Assembly: GCA_964017195.1 (NCBI GenBank)
Contig: OZ024889.1
Location: forward strand, 60,535,858 to 60,599,857
From: Siderastrea radians
Taxonomy: Eukaryota; Cnidaria; Anthozoa; Scleractinia; Rhizangiidae
Length of the DNA stretch: 64,000 bases
Reading direction: 5' to 3'
The notes under the pieces are model-generated. The model did not search any database, was not told where the DNA came from, and saw only the letters and a list, made by a program, of their open reading frames with translations. This document shows, one piece after another, positions 34,010-46,439 of this stretch. How positions within the stretch are numbered: position 1 is the stretch's first letter; each line of letters opens with the position of its first letter. The translations under genes and the position numbers were made by a program.

Positions 34010-34650
34010 GACTTAATCCTGTCTTAAACATAAGTTTAGTAAGTTTAAGTTGCTGTTTAAGCAACTTATACCTAAGTTTAAGTTTTGCTTAAACCAATAT
34101 TAAAATAACTTAAGGTTCATGTCTAATGTAGGTTTAAGCCCTTCTTAAATACGCGTTAAACAAATGTTTAGTGTTGTTTAATAGAGTCATTAAAGGTATT
34201 TTAAATATATGTTTCGGGCATGTTTAATTAGAACTTAAACCTGCATTAGACATGAACCTTAAGTTATTTTAAGGTGGGTTTAAGCCAAAATTAAACTTGG
34301 TTGTAGGTTTAAGTCCTAATAAAATACACCCGAAACAAATGTTTAGTGTCGTATAATAGAGTCATTAAAGGTATTTTAAATATATGTTTCAGGCATGTTT
34401 AATTAGAACTTAAACATGCATTAGTCATGAACCTTACGTCATTTTATGGTGGGTTTAAGCCAAAATTAAACTTGGTTGTAGGTTTAAGTCCTAATTAAAT
34501 ACACCCGAAACAAATGTTTAGTGTCGTTTAATAGAGTCATTAAAGGTCACGTATTTTTAGTTAAATATTAGTTTTAGTCACATTTAAGAGCTATATCAAA
34601 CGACACGAAACATGTGTTTCAGACATTAAAACCTAGACTTAAACTCGCCA
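34010..34650. repeat. Left subterminal array with 175-bp tandem repeat
   Basis: TTTAAG motifs throughout. A 175-bp unit starting AGGTTTAAG(C/T)CC repeats at 34130, 34305 and 34480 (last copy partial). Confidence 0.8.
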
Positions 34651-37166
34651 AAATGCGTCTGAAACAAGGACCTCAAATCACTGAATTGAATAAAGTGAGT
34701 AAACAAGGTACCATTTATCAACAAATCTTTATTGTCAATTCTCTTAGCTTCCTCCCCGTCCCATTTAAGTATAAAGATTTAATAAATAAGTGATAAAATA
34801 CACTTCATTTCTTGTTAATAATCAATACATTCTATCTTTAATTTTCTTAAACTGCACCATTATACTTTTTTGATCCTTGAATTTCTTAAAAACAAAAAAC
34901 TCCTTATATTTCAAATCTTATATTCAAATTAAAGTTCAGACACATCTTCATTGGGACTGTTCTCTTTTCCTACAAATTCGCTGACCTGAGAGACACGAAG
35001 AAAAAAGAATTTTTGCCCTGGGTGGTATGAATGAATGTTTGACCTTAGCAAAAAAAAATCACTTAGTGAAACCGGTATTAGAATGGATGCTCTTTCAGAT
35101 GACTAGTGCCTGCGCCTACAGTTCTACTGTACAAGCTGTTTTGTTTGGATGCTAATGAATAATGAGTATATTAGCACTTAAAAGGTCATTTGTTGCTCCT
35201 AGGCATTGCTACAATGTTATCCAGGACAGATTCCTCTTTCCTCCAATCTTTACAATGTAGTTCACCCAAAGGCAAAACATTGGACTCTGTAAAAAGGACA
35301 TTGTTTCAAAGCAAATTTTCGCCCTACTTGATTTTTGTTTATAGCTCACTTATCCAGATTTACAGTGACTATGATAACTGGGAGTGTTTCTGATCTGCAA
35401 TAAGGACTTCTTTAAGCCTGTCTTGATGGGTATTGAACTTGTTGATCCACTTTGTACACGTGTCTGATCTGTTGGAATGAATGAAAGGATAGTGTTAAAT
35501 TTACTCTCGCCCATTACAGTACAAATAATTCCTATAGACACTGACCCAGGTAACAGTTGAAATGTGCAGTTACTGTGGACGCTTTTACAAGTCAAACTGG
35601 TATATGTGAATTACATTGCTGACTCAACCCATCACAGAACTTTCCTGTTTTCCCATCACAGAACAATGGATAACCTTATTTTTGAGAATTCATGGAAAAT
35701 GGACCTAAGCTATTCACAAAATCATATATTTTAGTTAAATCATCATTTAATAGCATGTCGGGGAAAGTAAACAGTTCATTGCACAATAGAAACCAAAATG
35801 GACAGCAAGGTTAGCAATGCACATGGTAGATAAACTTACTATCCTACACGAGAGTATCAATTAACTAGTCAAAAAAAGTGCATTTAATCTAAGTTTTGTA
35901 CAGTACAGGGCACAGGAATTGCAGCACTACATGAGGGTTTCCTGTGTGTAATGATGCCATGTTGCACACAATTTCAAGTGTCAAATACACATGTAATAAA
36001 ATTACATACAAATGGCTGTAAAAAAGACAAATTTTCTGAAAGTGCAAGTTAAATTTACATTGGGGAGGTTGGAGACAAGCTCATTTCGAGCATGTATCAG
36101 TAAATAACACAAGTACAGAGTAGAAGAAGTTATGTAAGAATCAGAATAAACTATGTGTCGTGACCCTATTCATACCATAGGTGACAGAGCAGTAGAAGTA
36201 TAGAATGTGTGATGCTTGACCAGTATTGTGTTTACCATAACCAAAAATTAATGCGTGAATTATGGAGGTTTATATATGGGTTTTGGTTGTTTAAAGTAAG
36301 GCCATAACACTACATATGAGAATGTTTTTGGTTTTTATAACCAAGACCGGTTTCTATGGGGTGGGCCTAAGATGATTGGTCCCATACTTAAACCCATCCT
36401 GAAGGGCCTGGGGCAGTACTTAGTTCAGCCTCTCTAATTTCAACTAATCGGACATGGCTGAATATAGCAGGGGCCAAGGCCCCAGCGAGCCAGCTCTTGG
36501 GATCACTGAGACATGCAAGTTTCACTACCATGGCATTGTGACATGCCCAAGGTTATTTTCCATATGACTGCCCTTTCACAAAGTTTCCAAAAATAATGGA
36601 AGTTAAATGTTGTAAGTTAAGTGAAGGGCCAGGTTCATAATTTAATAAATAAATGTACTGGCTACTCAAAAATCGTTTTAAATGCCATGAAACAAGACTT
36701 TATTCCTTCAAAGTTTCTCTGCAACAAGGACTATGACTGTACTAACAGAGAATATATGGTCATGCTTCAACTGTTCAGCAATCAAGGTTGGCTTAAGGTG
36801 AGGTCACTGACATCTAGGAATTTAATGCAGTAATAAAACAACAATCAAGAAACTCCCAAATTATTGGTCAATTCAAAACATAGCAGAATGCGTGGCAGTT
36901 TTTGATGACTATTAATAATTATCAATAACTGCAAGTATCCATAGGACTTATTAGGATATTTTGTGTAGCCAATTAAGTTAAATTCATCAAATTGTTTCTG
37001 GCCTTTACACTTCATTTATAGTGTTATGTGGTTAGTTTGAAAACTTAACAAACAAGTCAAATACCAGATATGGAATTCAATGCTAGTTTATTTTTAAAAG
37101 TCATCATGTGGTCAACTTTAAAAGTACGATTCCATGTACAGTAACCTTTGATAATATATTGAGGAT
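34651..37166. other. CACTA interior, no gene recognised
   Basis: AT-rich. A minus-strand polyadenylation signal AATAAA lies at 34728-34733 and could end a minus-strand transcript. Short ORFs only. Confidence 0.4.
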
Positions 37167-37304
37167 ATTACATGGCGGTGCGAAGATATGAATATTATTT
37201 TCGAGTGGTAAAAACAGTATTTTACAAGCAAGCGCAGCGAGTGAGTAAAATATTGTTTTTTACCACAAGAAAATAAAATTCAAATCTTCAAGCCACCGTG
37301 TAAT
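37167..37304. mobile_element. 138-bp palindromic MITE
   Basis: ATTACATGGCGGTGCGAAGAT at the left pairs with the complement of CTTCAAGCCACCGTGTAAT; inner arms TTTTCGAGTGGTAAAAACA pair around GCGCAGCG. The following 250 bp, with TCCTCACTAGTGAGGAT, may be part of the same repeat. Confidence 0.7.
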
Positions 37305-37877
37305 TTTCTTTTCATCACATGGACAAGAGTATTTTTGCACAAACAACAGTGTAAGAGCGGGAAATGACATCATTGATATCCTCACTAGTGAGGATATGGA
37401 AAATATGCCACTCAAGTCCCGGATGTAGTTTCGTATGAACTTTATGAGTGGTCTATTTTCTACTAAAACACTCTTGCCTATATCATAAAACACAACAGCA
37501 GTTGCAAATAATCTATGTTCATACAATTTATTGATGTTAAATGTTGTGAGGGAGTGACTCTGCAGGGTGTGTCTTGACATTATTTTTTCCTCTTGAAAGA
37601 GTAACCCTTAGGGCATGCTGTTTCCAGGTGATGTATTAAGTTGTATTAAAGTTACTGGTTTAATGTGTAAGTAAGGGATGATAAGACTGCAACAACAGGA
37701 AGACAAAGAAGCAAAGGGTGAAACACAAAAGTACATGCAAACTGGTAACCTTTTTGACAAATTAGGGATGTTTGCTCATCTGCTACACCTGTACTTTCAA
37801 TTATAACATCATTTCTTTTCTTTGAAAACCTAATATTTAGGGCCAATTACATGCGCTGGGCTGGCCCCTGATTAGCC

Positions 37878-38819
37878 CACAGGCGACCCAAGCTCAAAAT
37901 AAGAATACGATCGAGTTATATGACCTTCGCTATAAGACTTTGTATGGGAAATTCACTTTGGTTTTCAAAATGCTAAAATAAAGTTATGAATGTGGAAATA
38001 AACTTCAATTACCTTAACATGGGATTGTCTAATTTGGGTGGGATTCGTGGCCGTTTTAGGCGAGTTTTTGGTTTGGTCTTGTTTGCGTTGTTGTTTCTCC
38101 ACTTAAAACAAAGGAAGGCGGGTGACTGCAGACGACCGAGTCCAACAAATTGCTCTTGCATCACAACGCAATGCAGAAAATAGCCATAAAACACCACATT
38201 CATAAAGCCACGTAATTTCTGCATCCCACTCAGCCTTCACGCTGGTCGAACGGCAATTCTGGGCTGAGAAAATTTGAAAAACATTCAGCTATCGGTGATC
38301 TTCCCGTGTGCTGGGCTTTTGGCGTGGACACGGCCATTGCATTCTGCACTCTCATTGGTCAATTCAAACCACCGGTCATGCACTAACAAGCAGCCTACAA
38401 CAGCTGCTAATTTTCTCAGACCAGAATTGCCATTTGATTGCCGTGAAGGCTGAATGGGATGCAGAAATTATGTGGCTTTATGAATACAGTGTTTTTATGG
38501 CGATTCTCTGCGTTGCGTTGTGATACGAGAGCGATTTGTTGGACAGGGTCGTCTGCAGTCACCCGCCTTCCTTCATTTCAACTGGAGAAACAACGACGCG
38601 AACAACACCGAACCAAAAACTCACCTAAAACGGCCACGAATTGCGCCCAAATTACACAAGACACAAAGACAACCCCATGTTAAGGTAAGTGAAGTTTATT
38701 TCCACATTCATAACTTTATTTTAGCATTTTGAAAACCAAGGTGAATTTCCCATACAAACTCTTATAGCGAAGGTCATATAACTCGATTGTATTCTTATTT
38801 TGAGCTTGGGCCACCTGTG
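37878..38819. mobile_element. 942-bp foldback element with ATTAGCC duplication
   Basis: Arms of about 430 bp are inverted (37878-38300 and 38395-38819), starting CACAGGYGRCCCAAGCTCAA. ATTAGCC flanks both ends (37871-37877, 38820-38826). Several ORFs inside are by-products of the palindrome. Confidence 0.8.
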
Positions 38820-38826
38820 ATTAGCC

Positions 38827-41189
38827 AGGCTGGTTCAGGCCAAGGTGACTGTTCAGCCTGGTATTCAATGTACATTTGCAAGTCACCCTGGCCTAGTAAA
38901 CACAGTTTACATGGAAACCTTTCAGCCTGGCTAGATGGGATCCTGGCATCACATTGCTGGGATCCTGGCAAACTGGGCTGAGATTTTCCCATAATTATAA
39001 TTGCTTGGCCCAATTTTACTTTCGGTATGCTTAACAGTCCACAGGCTTCCCACACAAACTATGTGGCCAGTAGTATGCAGTTTCAACATGTAATGTACAG
39101 TGTATAGCCCTGGATATTAGTGAAATGTCCCTATCAACATGAAATATTGCAAAGAATGTTTACCTTTAAGTTTAAAATAAACATATTCAGCAGCTCATGT
39201 CACAAGTTTTTGACAGATGTACAATTGAATGGTACAAGAAGAACCTTTAAAGGATCCTAGTCAGGGACGCCTTTGTTATTGTTTTGATCTGAAATTTGCG
39301 ATCAAATTACTCGTCGAACGTGACAAAACGTCTCAACAGTTCAACTGGTAAAAATATAAATTGTAGCCTGAAGCTAAAATTTCTTCGCCTGTTTTTGATT
39401 TTAGTGCCAGTAAAAGGGCTTTCGATTATTTTCAACGCACTTTGGTGGCTGTTCAAAAAGCTAGAACTCAAAGAATGTTTGTGTTCGTAAGCCGGCCAGC
39501 CTCCCAGTCCGCCTACCCAAAAGCAAACTATGTTCAGCGAGCGCTCGCAGAATATGATTTACAAGCGAATCTAGAATCATAAACATTTGGAATCTTGTTT
39601 GATTGGGTATTCTTGTCTTTCCCATGGCCATAAAACACAAAAGGCGAATGCACGGAGGGCAGAAATGTTTCCAAAACTCACTCGATCATGCCGCTCTGAC
39701 CACCGCTCCGCGCATTTAGTTTTAATTGATAGCGCTAGATAAAGCGAGAACATTTCACATTCCTTTCAAATAGAAGAAACTCTTTTGTTAATAGCTTTTA
39801 TTTTCTTTGTTATCATCGCACAGGATGGATATTCATTTCAATTTTCAAAATACATGAATTGCCCTGAAAACAAAACGTAATGCAGCTACATTGTAGCTAA
39901 GGTGTCGACTACGGCTACCAGATCTGAAAGTTTCTGTTCACAAACCATTCTTTCTCCTCCTTTTCTGCAATTCCAGGGACTAGTTTATGGAAAAAATTGA
40001 AGTGTTGTTCTTAGACATCGAAGTCTTTGAAGCTTTCGCTTCAGCGTCGCTACCAGCACTGCAGAGCGAGTCCCGTCATCACATTTAGAAGACCAAAACA
40101 TTTCAGCGCGTGAAGAACGCGCACCGTAATGAAGTAAAATGTCGGCGAATGAGCTTGTCCAGCCTTTCAATCTATTGGATATCTTTTGCTTCACTAGTGC
40201 AATAACCAAGAATATCCCTTGAATAATGATTTCTTTCATAAGCTTGACTGTTTTGGTACTGCCACGCGAAGGAGAGCATAAACCGCTTAGAGTCCTGGCG
40301 TTGTCTCACACATTTCACGAGAAAAATAGCAAACAACACCAAAATAACGGGCCAGATGTAACTGCTGTTAATTTTTTAAGGCCAAAAAAGTAAATGAAGG
40401 CCCAAACTGGCCGTATTGGCGCGGATGTAGCCGGATTTCAATTCACTGTGAAAAAGTCGTGATTTTAGATGGCATAGAAAATGGCGGATTTCTCACTCGA
40501 TGTGTGCAAAGCACTGTGGGTGACTAGGATCCTTTAACTACTGAGCTTGCCTTTGTGGTTTAGAAGCTGAGCGATGAGAATTTCTGGGCCAGTTTGAAAT
40601 GCAGTTTTCCTTCCTTGCTTTTTATCTTAATATGTACAGTAGAATGATTTGCAAACCCTTCAAACTGTACAAAGTGCACCATTTAGAGCCACAAGGACCA
40701 AACAGAAAACCATTGAACTGATTCCATTTAATTGAACTCAGGCGTAAATACCCTTCACAATATTGCATGTTAATAGGGATGTTTCGGTATTGCCATATAC
40801 CCTGGTTAGTCCTGTTAACCAGGCCAGGCGTGGTTAGCAGGGCTGGCTTGATTTCCCAAGATCCTGGCAAGTCTGTTCACAGGGGGCCCACATAAACTAC
40901 CTCACTTTCAGTACATGTAGTTTCAAAATATAATTCCTTGTTCATGTAATCAGCCCCTATATTTATTTGCAAATCTTTCTCTAACAGTCAAATCTTCAGC
41001 AAAGTGCATTTGATGAAGGCAATCCGATGTCAAAACTAAACTACAAAATGTAATTTCCAATATATTACTTAGTTAAAAAACTTCCAATGTCGGTTCTCTT
41101 TGAGTCCACGTGTTCGCAAACAGTACTGGAAACCTACATTATAAGTTACTGAACATCATCTGCATGGAGACTAAAAGAAAGACGGCTTA
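38827..41189. other. CACTA interior, no gene recognised
   Basis: Contains repeated AGCCTGG and GATCCTGGCA motifs near 38830-38980 and 40800-40870, and a CpG-rich stretch at about 39980-40150 carrying an 84-aa minus ORF without known similarity. Confidence 0.4.
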
Positions 41190-41560
41190 CCTCTGTTTTC
41201 TGTATTTCCGTGAATGGAGAGATCCAATCCAGGATAGGAGAAGAAAACTCAGCTTCACAAGCCTCATCGAAGCGTGCTTCAAGTTCAAGTTCAAATACCC
41301 CGCCAGTTTAAATCCACGATTCACGACGATTTTGCATTTCTGCGCGACACAGGTGGTTTTAAAACTCTCCACGGAGCTTTATGGGATCACCAGCGGTTCA
41401 AATAGCACTATTCCAGATAACAAATGCGGCAAATTCTCGTCTTTACCTTTCAAAGACGTTGAAAAGATATCACACTTCCGTGTCATTTCAAAATGGACGC
41501 CAGGAAGTGACGCTCACACGGAAACCGCTGATCAAATCCGCCACCTCATCTCGTTTCCAG
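41190..41560 (-). promoter_or_regulatory. CpG-rich possible promoter and first exon, minus strand
   Basis: GC-rich compared with flanks, with CACTTCCTGGCGTCCATTTT (ETS- and YY1-like) near 41505 on the minus strand. A minus-strand open stretch (VFELELEARFDEACEAEFSS ... EIQKTE) runs to a consensus donor GAG|GTAAGCC at 41192. No start codon in that frame. The overlapping 208-aa plus ORF (41110-41736) looks like a by-product. Confidence 0.3.
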
Positions 41561-41979
41561 TTCCCTTAGAGCTTCGCTTTGGGGAGACAACTATTTGCAG
41601 CAAATTTTTTCTACAACAGTTTCCACCCAATTGTTTTCTCTCTGACCCAATTTTTTTTCTTTTTGACGAGGTTAGGCAAGAAACCAGTTTTTTAATTTCG
41701 CCGGAGGGTGAAAAGTTACGTGAAAAGATAAATTGACGTTTACACTATGAGCTTTCTGTTATTAGATTCATCATCAACTGCCTTACGATGAGATTAACAT
41801 TCCTTGTTATTGGTTATAAAATGACATGATTAAATGAAAGGTTGACAAATCAACAGCCCAATGCATGAGTTTTTGCTAACCTCTCTCTGACATGGCACTT
41901 TCCGTTATGATTTTATTAAATGTCAGAACTATTGTCATAGACATAGATATTTCATTTCTCTCTGTATTTCGTTAAATTG

Positions 41980-42545
41980 AGGGAAAATTTGCGCGCAACC
42001 AAGGATAAAAAAATCATAAAGAGCGAAAAAAAAAGGTGCTTAAAGATGCGTAATGGACTGAAAAGAGGCGTAAAGTTTATTAAGTGTTCACAGCAAAGCC
42101 GTTCAAAACACAACGGGAAAATCATTGATGATCACCTTATATCTTATATTTGCCTGTCTTCTGCAAACAATAACCTGTCAATTAGAAAATGTATCGCGCC
42201 TATAGAAAGTTAAGATAAAAAATCGTAAAGGGTATAAATAGCAGTGCGTGAAGATTCGCTGAACGGCGTTAAAGAGCCGTAAAGTATTGACAGCAATGCC
42301 AGACAAAATCGGGAAAATCTTGAATGAATGATGACACGTAAAACTTTCATTTCGCTCTCTATTTTCACAAGTAATAGCCGATAGTTACACACATCTTCAT
42401 TTTTGTGCTTTACGTATCTCTATCGCCCTTTACGCAGCCTTCACGCGTGCTGTGAATTTACGCGTCTTTACGCACCATGGAACCAATGCGTAAAGAAAAG
42501 GCTTTTATTTACGTATATTTACGCGTGATATAAACATTCGTAAAT
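41980..42545. repeat. Cluster of GCGTAAAG / CTTTACGC motifs
   Basis: GCGTAAAG-like motifs in the left half and inverted CTTTACGC-like motifs in the right half, suggesting the two ends of a small element or subterminal repeats. Limits not resolved. Confidence 0.45.
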
Positions 42546-43189
42546 CCATGATTTCATGCTGTGATTGTTTAATGGGAGCTTAAGATTGAGTTCAATCTGC
42601 AAACAGATTTAACACTTCTTTCTGCGAAAGTCGATTTTTGTCGACATTTGGAGGAGTAGACATTGAACCACTTGTGACGTCATCATTTTTTGGGCATCAC
42701 CAGATTATTTTGATAAGCAGCTAACACAGCCAAGACAGATCCATTCATATGTGTATCCATTTTCAACATGGACCAAATTCTGGCAGAGCTATTCCAGAAA
42801 TACGTGTCCAATTTTATGTGGCAAAATAGGCCAAGTCATCTCTAGTTGATAAATGTTCTCTTTCCAGGTTTTTTGAAGGGCTGAGGCCAAAACTTTTCCA
42901 GTGGAAAGGAAGGGGATAAAAGGGAGAAGATAAAAAAAAAAGAAAGGGAGAGAAAAAGGGAAGGAAAAGAAGCAAGAAAACATTGGGAATCAATCTGCAA
43001 AAAAGTCCAAATTTTGGTCTATGGGCACGCGCTAAAGCAAAATATTTTACAATTTACAACAGAGTCTGTTTGAAAATCTAGCTTAATTGTAAAGAAACGT
43101 GTTTGTAGCAAAGTATAATGGCGTTTGGCAACATAGCACTCAAAAAACCGGCTTTAACGGTAAAAAATTCAATGAGCAGTAAAAGGGTT

Positions 43190-43620
43190 AATGCTATGTT
43201 TACCTAGACTTAAAACAATCCTAAATCTCTACATTGATTTAATGTTGTTTTAAGGTAAGTTTAAATCCTGTGAGAGATTTCGTGTTACGTTTAATGTTGC
43301 TTAAAATAGCCTTAAATCTTTAATTTGATTTAATGTTATTTAAGGTAAACCTAAATTTGCCTAAATCTTCTAACAGATTTAATGTCGTGTTTAAGTCTTC
43401 TTAAACTAAAGGTAAATCTTTCACATTATTTAACATTCATTAAACATTTATTAAACATAGCTTAAATCAAGAAACAAATTTAACATGCATTTTGGAACAC
43501 CTTAAACAATACTTAAATATAAAGTCTTGTTTAAGACATATTTACGTCGCCTAAACCTACATTAAATTAATCTTTAGATTTAATGCCCGTTTAGTATTGC
43601 TTAAACTCTACTTAAATTTG
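43190..43620. repeat. Right subterminal array of the CACTA element
   Basis: Dense CTTAAA, GATTTAATG and TTTAAGTC motifs up to the right CACTA end; mirror of 34010-34650. Confidence 0.7.
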
Positions 43621-43689
43621 GCATTTCACCTAGTGATTGTCGGTAGTTTGGTTTTAGCTTATAGCCATTCGATTTTCTTGCTTCAAAAC

Positions 43690-43974
43690 TGCAACTCAGT
43701 GGCTACGCGAACGACCAGTTGAAAGATCAGAGATTTCCTTTCCCGTAGCCTGTCGGAAGGCACGAAAATGTATCGCGTTTTCTATAAGGAAAGCAAGAAT
43801 TAATTTCTTCTGAAGTGATGTTATTTCCTTGATATTTTGATCTTGGCGTGTAGAAATAGCCGATTTTATGGCTTGATCGAAGTTCAAACTGTTTACAGAC
43901 GCCAGTGGAAACAGAGCATGGGCATTGTTGTGTAATGGAAACCGGTTTTGAAAACCAGTCAGTTTCGACCACAA
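43690..43974 (-). pseudogene. RecQ-like helicase fragment, N-terminal motif I (frameshifted)
   Basis: Minus strand, inward from the right hairpin end. One frame gives SLNFDQAIKSAIS and KEITSLQKKLILAFL (motif 0 region); the other gives RDTFSCLPTGYGKGNL, a Walker A box, with a single frameshift between them. The layout equals that at 2829-3053. In the Walker A box the usual GKS is GKG, so it would not bind ATP normally. The CACTA insertion begins about 40 bp beyond, so the rest of the gene was lost or moved to the far side; no later helicase motifs were found there. Confidence 0.65.
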
Positions 43975-44000
43975 ATCTGGTCGGCGGCTACATGAAAGAA

Positions 44001-44067
44001 CGCGTCGGATCTCGGCAGAGGTCTCTCATTTTTCTCTCGCCGTGAGAGACCTCTACTAGCAGGAAAC
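44001..44067. repeat. Right hairpin terminal repeat of the 14.3-kb element
   Basis: GGCAGAGGTCTCTC pairs with GAGAGACCTCTACT; inverted partner of 29744-29818. Confidence 0.75.
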
Positions 44068-44239
44068 ACACCTAATATATAGATTTAGCTAAGCCTAAAA
44101 GCGGAGCCCCCCCCCCTTTTGTTTTGTTTGTTTGTTTTTGTTTTTTTTTGTTTTGTTTTTTTGGCAGTTATTAATTTGTGAAAATACTCTCATTCAAGTC
44201 GTTAAATTAAAAAAAAAAAAGAAAAAAGAGAAAAAATTT

Positions 44240-44320
44240 CTACCCTCGCTTGAGAACCGAGCCTGGGTCGTCGGCGTCTGAAGCTGGATGTTAAATCCAC
44301 TAGGCCATGAGCGGTTATTG
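44240..44320 (-). repeat. tRNA-derived SINE or tRNA pseudogene
   Basis: Minus strand shows an A-box-like TGGCCTAGTGGATTT and, about 40 nt on, a B-box-like GGCTCGGTTCTC, with a T-rich run following. tRNA stems are imperfect. Confidence 0.45.
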
Positions 44321-44805
44321 TCGTCTTTGAAGTTAATTTTAATACTGATTTCTTTGTTCGTGACAAGCTGCCTATCACCATGAAAATGCTGGTGTTTTTC
44401 CTGCAAAATGTATTCAGAACACCGTAAAAAACCATGGTTGTGGACAGAAAAAACCAAAAAGCACTAGCTCTGCTATATTTGGCATCGAAACCGCTTCGAA
44501 AAGTTGCAAACCCAAGCGGTGTGCCGACCGAGTTCGAACGGAACCGACGAGGCAAATTTGAACTTTTCGCCTGAACTTTATCGCCTAATTTGTTTCGCCT
44601 AAATTAAACGTTTCCCCTTCCACCAAAAAGACAACTGAGTATTCTTTTGAAATTTTGTTCCATTAACAAATTTTTTTTCGACTTTTGCTGTCTTTGCTTG
44701 TTTTGCTACAACGCGGGTCAACATGCAAATTCGCGCCAAAAACACACGGGATTCAGCACAGGGTTATATCCAGTGTATGAAGTGTATTGGTAATCCTGTG
44801 GTGCG

Positions 44806-44838
44806 GACGGACGGACGTACGGACGGACGGACGGACGG
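44806..44838. repeat. ACGG microsatellite
   Basis: GGACGGACGGACG-type tandem tetranucleotide. Confidence 0.9.
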
Positions 44839-44969
44839 TCACGTGACTATTGCGTCACTACCAAAATTTATTGGCTTGACAGGTTACCAATTTCCTTAGC
44901 AATGGAGCTCCACTGACGCGCTAGCGCGCTGGCTCCGCCAAAACTTGACAAAACCTGGCATTCAGACAA

Positions 44970-45640
44970 AATCTTATTCAAGGTGAGCTAGACATGACCT
45001 ATATCCTGTAAGTTTCATCCAAATACCAAGGGAAAGACGAAAAAAGTTCCAAGTTTTTGGCTATTCGGTCGGAGGCACTGTAGCCTATTGTTTGCACTGG
45101 TTGACAGGTTAATGTTGTGATTATCGGGATTTTGAGAGCGTTTGTACTCGGCGCTGATAAAAAACCCAAAACTAATTTTTATACCTGATTTTAGAATCAT
45201 GGTATTTCATCTTTCAAGATTTCTGAATTTCAAGTGATTTGGTGTTTTACCGGGGAGGGAAACTTTCTCTTGAAAAACTGTGCCAAATTATGAATTTTGA
45301 GCAAGCGAATTTTAGTGATTTTCAGCAGCTCGCCATGACCTTGAAAATTAATTTACAGTTCTAAAACAGGACTCAATTACTTCATTCAAACTTCAAAAGG
45401 AAACTTCCACGCTTAAAATGGGGTTTTCTGGGATGCAAATCAAACAGAGTGAAGTTTAAGAGAGAAGGTATATATGATACACGTTTATTTCGCGTCTTTA
45501 CAGGACACGTGTGGCCTTCGGGCTTAAAAGAAATACCAAGAAAAAAATTCCACGACGTTTGTTAGATTACCATAGGGTATCCGTGGAAAATTTATGAGCG
45601 AATTTTAGTTTTCACCATGTGCCACCACTCGCTCGATGTT
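44970..45640 (-). repeat. Dispersed repeat, uninterrupted copy B
   Basis: Inverted match to 20095-20701 plus 25741-25830. It lacks the MULE-like insertion and so gives the pre-insertion layout. Confidence 0.7.
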
Positions 45641-45711
45641 AGTGGACATTCCCTCCTTACTTTTTCAGAAAATTTCAATTTTCAATTTTCCTTTTTTCAT
45701 TTCTCTTGTAC

Positions 45712-46078
45712 CGATAGAAAGTAGAAAAACGAAGATTTTTGAACTTTTGAATATTTTTATTTAGAAAGCCAAATTTCGTATTGATTCCGTTTTTTAATCT
45801 CGAAACACTAAACCAATGCTAAAAACAGCAGAGGTTTCTGGGGGTGGGGGGGAACTCGCCCAATTCGCCCTCCCCAGGCAGTGCTTTTCTTGGTTCGATA
45901 GAAAGTAGAAAAACGAAGATTTTTGAACTTTTGATTTTTATTTAGAAAGCCAAATTTCGTATTGATTCCGTTTTTTAATCTCGAAACACTAAACCAATGC
46001 TAAAAACAGCAGAGGTTTCTGGGGGGTGGGGGGGAACTCGCCCAATTCGCCCTCCCCAGGCAGTGCTTTTCTTGGTTC
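45712..46078. repeat. 184-bp tandem duplication
   Basis: 45712-45895 and 45896-46078 are almost identical (CGATAGAAAGTAGAAAAACG start; GGCAGTGCTTTTCTTGG end). A third copy of its second half lies inverted at 46838-46945. Confidence 0.9.
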
Positions 46079-46439
46079 ATGGAAATATTGTATGCAACAA
46101 GTAATTGTAAAGATATGTATCTGTAATGAATGATTAACATTTATTTTTTGCAAACAAAAATATCATCTAATCTACAAATTAACACGGAAATTCTGGTCAA
46201 ATACAATAAAAAAGCCAGTAGAAGACGTCAACAAGTGAGCCCATGTTGATTTCAAAGCCACTACAATTCATTTCATCAGAACTAAAGTGACTTGCTACTT
46301 CTGAAACTTTCCACGCAAAACGTATAAACCATTGGATCAAAATGAAACATGGGTACGTTAACAAACAGAATTACGGCATTTCCAAATGGAAATCTTAACA
46401 AAACAAACCTAACATTTCCACGAATACTTAAAGTTTATC

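Larger units (their letters stand above)
33972..43635. mobile_element. 9.66-kb CACTA (CMC/EnSpm-type) element
   Basis: Ends CACTAGGCGAAATGGCAAAT on the left and the complement of CACTAGGTGAAATGCCAAAT on the right, flanked by ATT on both sides (33969-33971, 43636-43638), the 3-bp duplication normal for CACTA elements. Both ends carry long TTTAAG/CTTAAA-rich subterminal arrays, another hallmark. No transposase was recognised in the 8.5 kb between, which holds short ORFs, a CpG-rich possible promoter near 41.4 kb and several palindromic insertions. Confidence 0.8.
29744..44067. mobile_element. 14.3-kb hairpin-ended TIR element of the RecQ-associated family, with nested insertions
   Basis: Ends are inverted and each forms a hairpin: left 29744-29818 (CCCTGCTAGCAGAGGTCTCT ... 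AGAGACCTCTGCC), right 44001-44067, sharing GAGATCCGACGCG inside. ACACCTA flanks both sides (29737-29743 and 44068-44074), allowing one base of asymmetry. After removing the CACTA insertion and the Crypton-like element about 1.9 kb remain, with a zinc-finger-like fragment by the left end and a RecQ-like fragment by the right end reading inward. The superfamily is uncertain; Academ elements carrying helicases are one candidate. Confidence 0.7.

Noticed and set aside
41110..41736. 208-codon plus-strand ORF
   Set aside because: No known domain; composition looks like the complement of a GC-rich promoter/exon on the other strand. Kept only as a remark.
44240..44320. Functional tRNA gene
   Set aside because: Box A and B are recognisable but the stems do not pair well and a T-rich tail follows; more likely a SINE or pseudogene.
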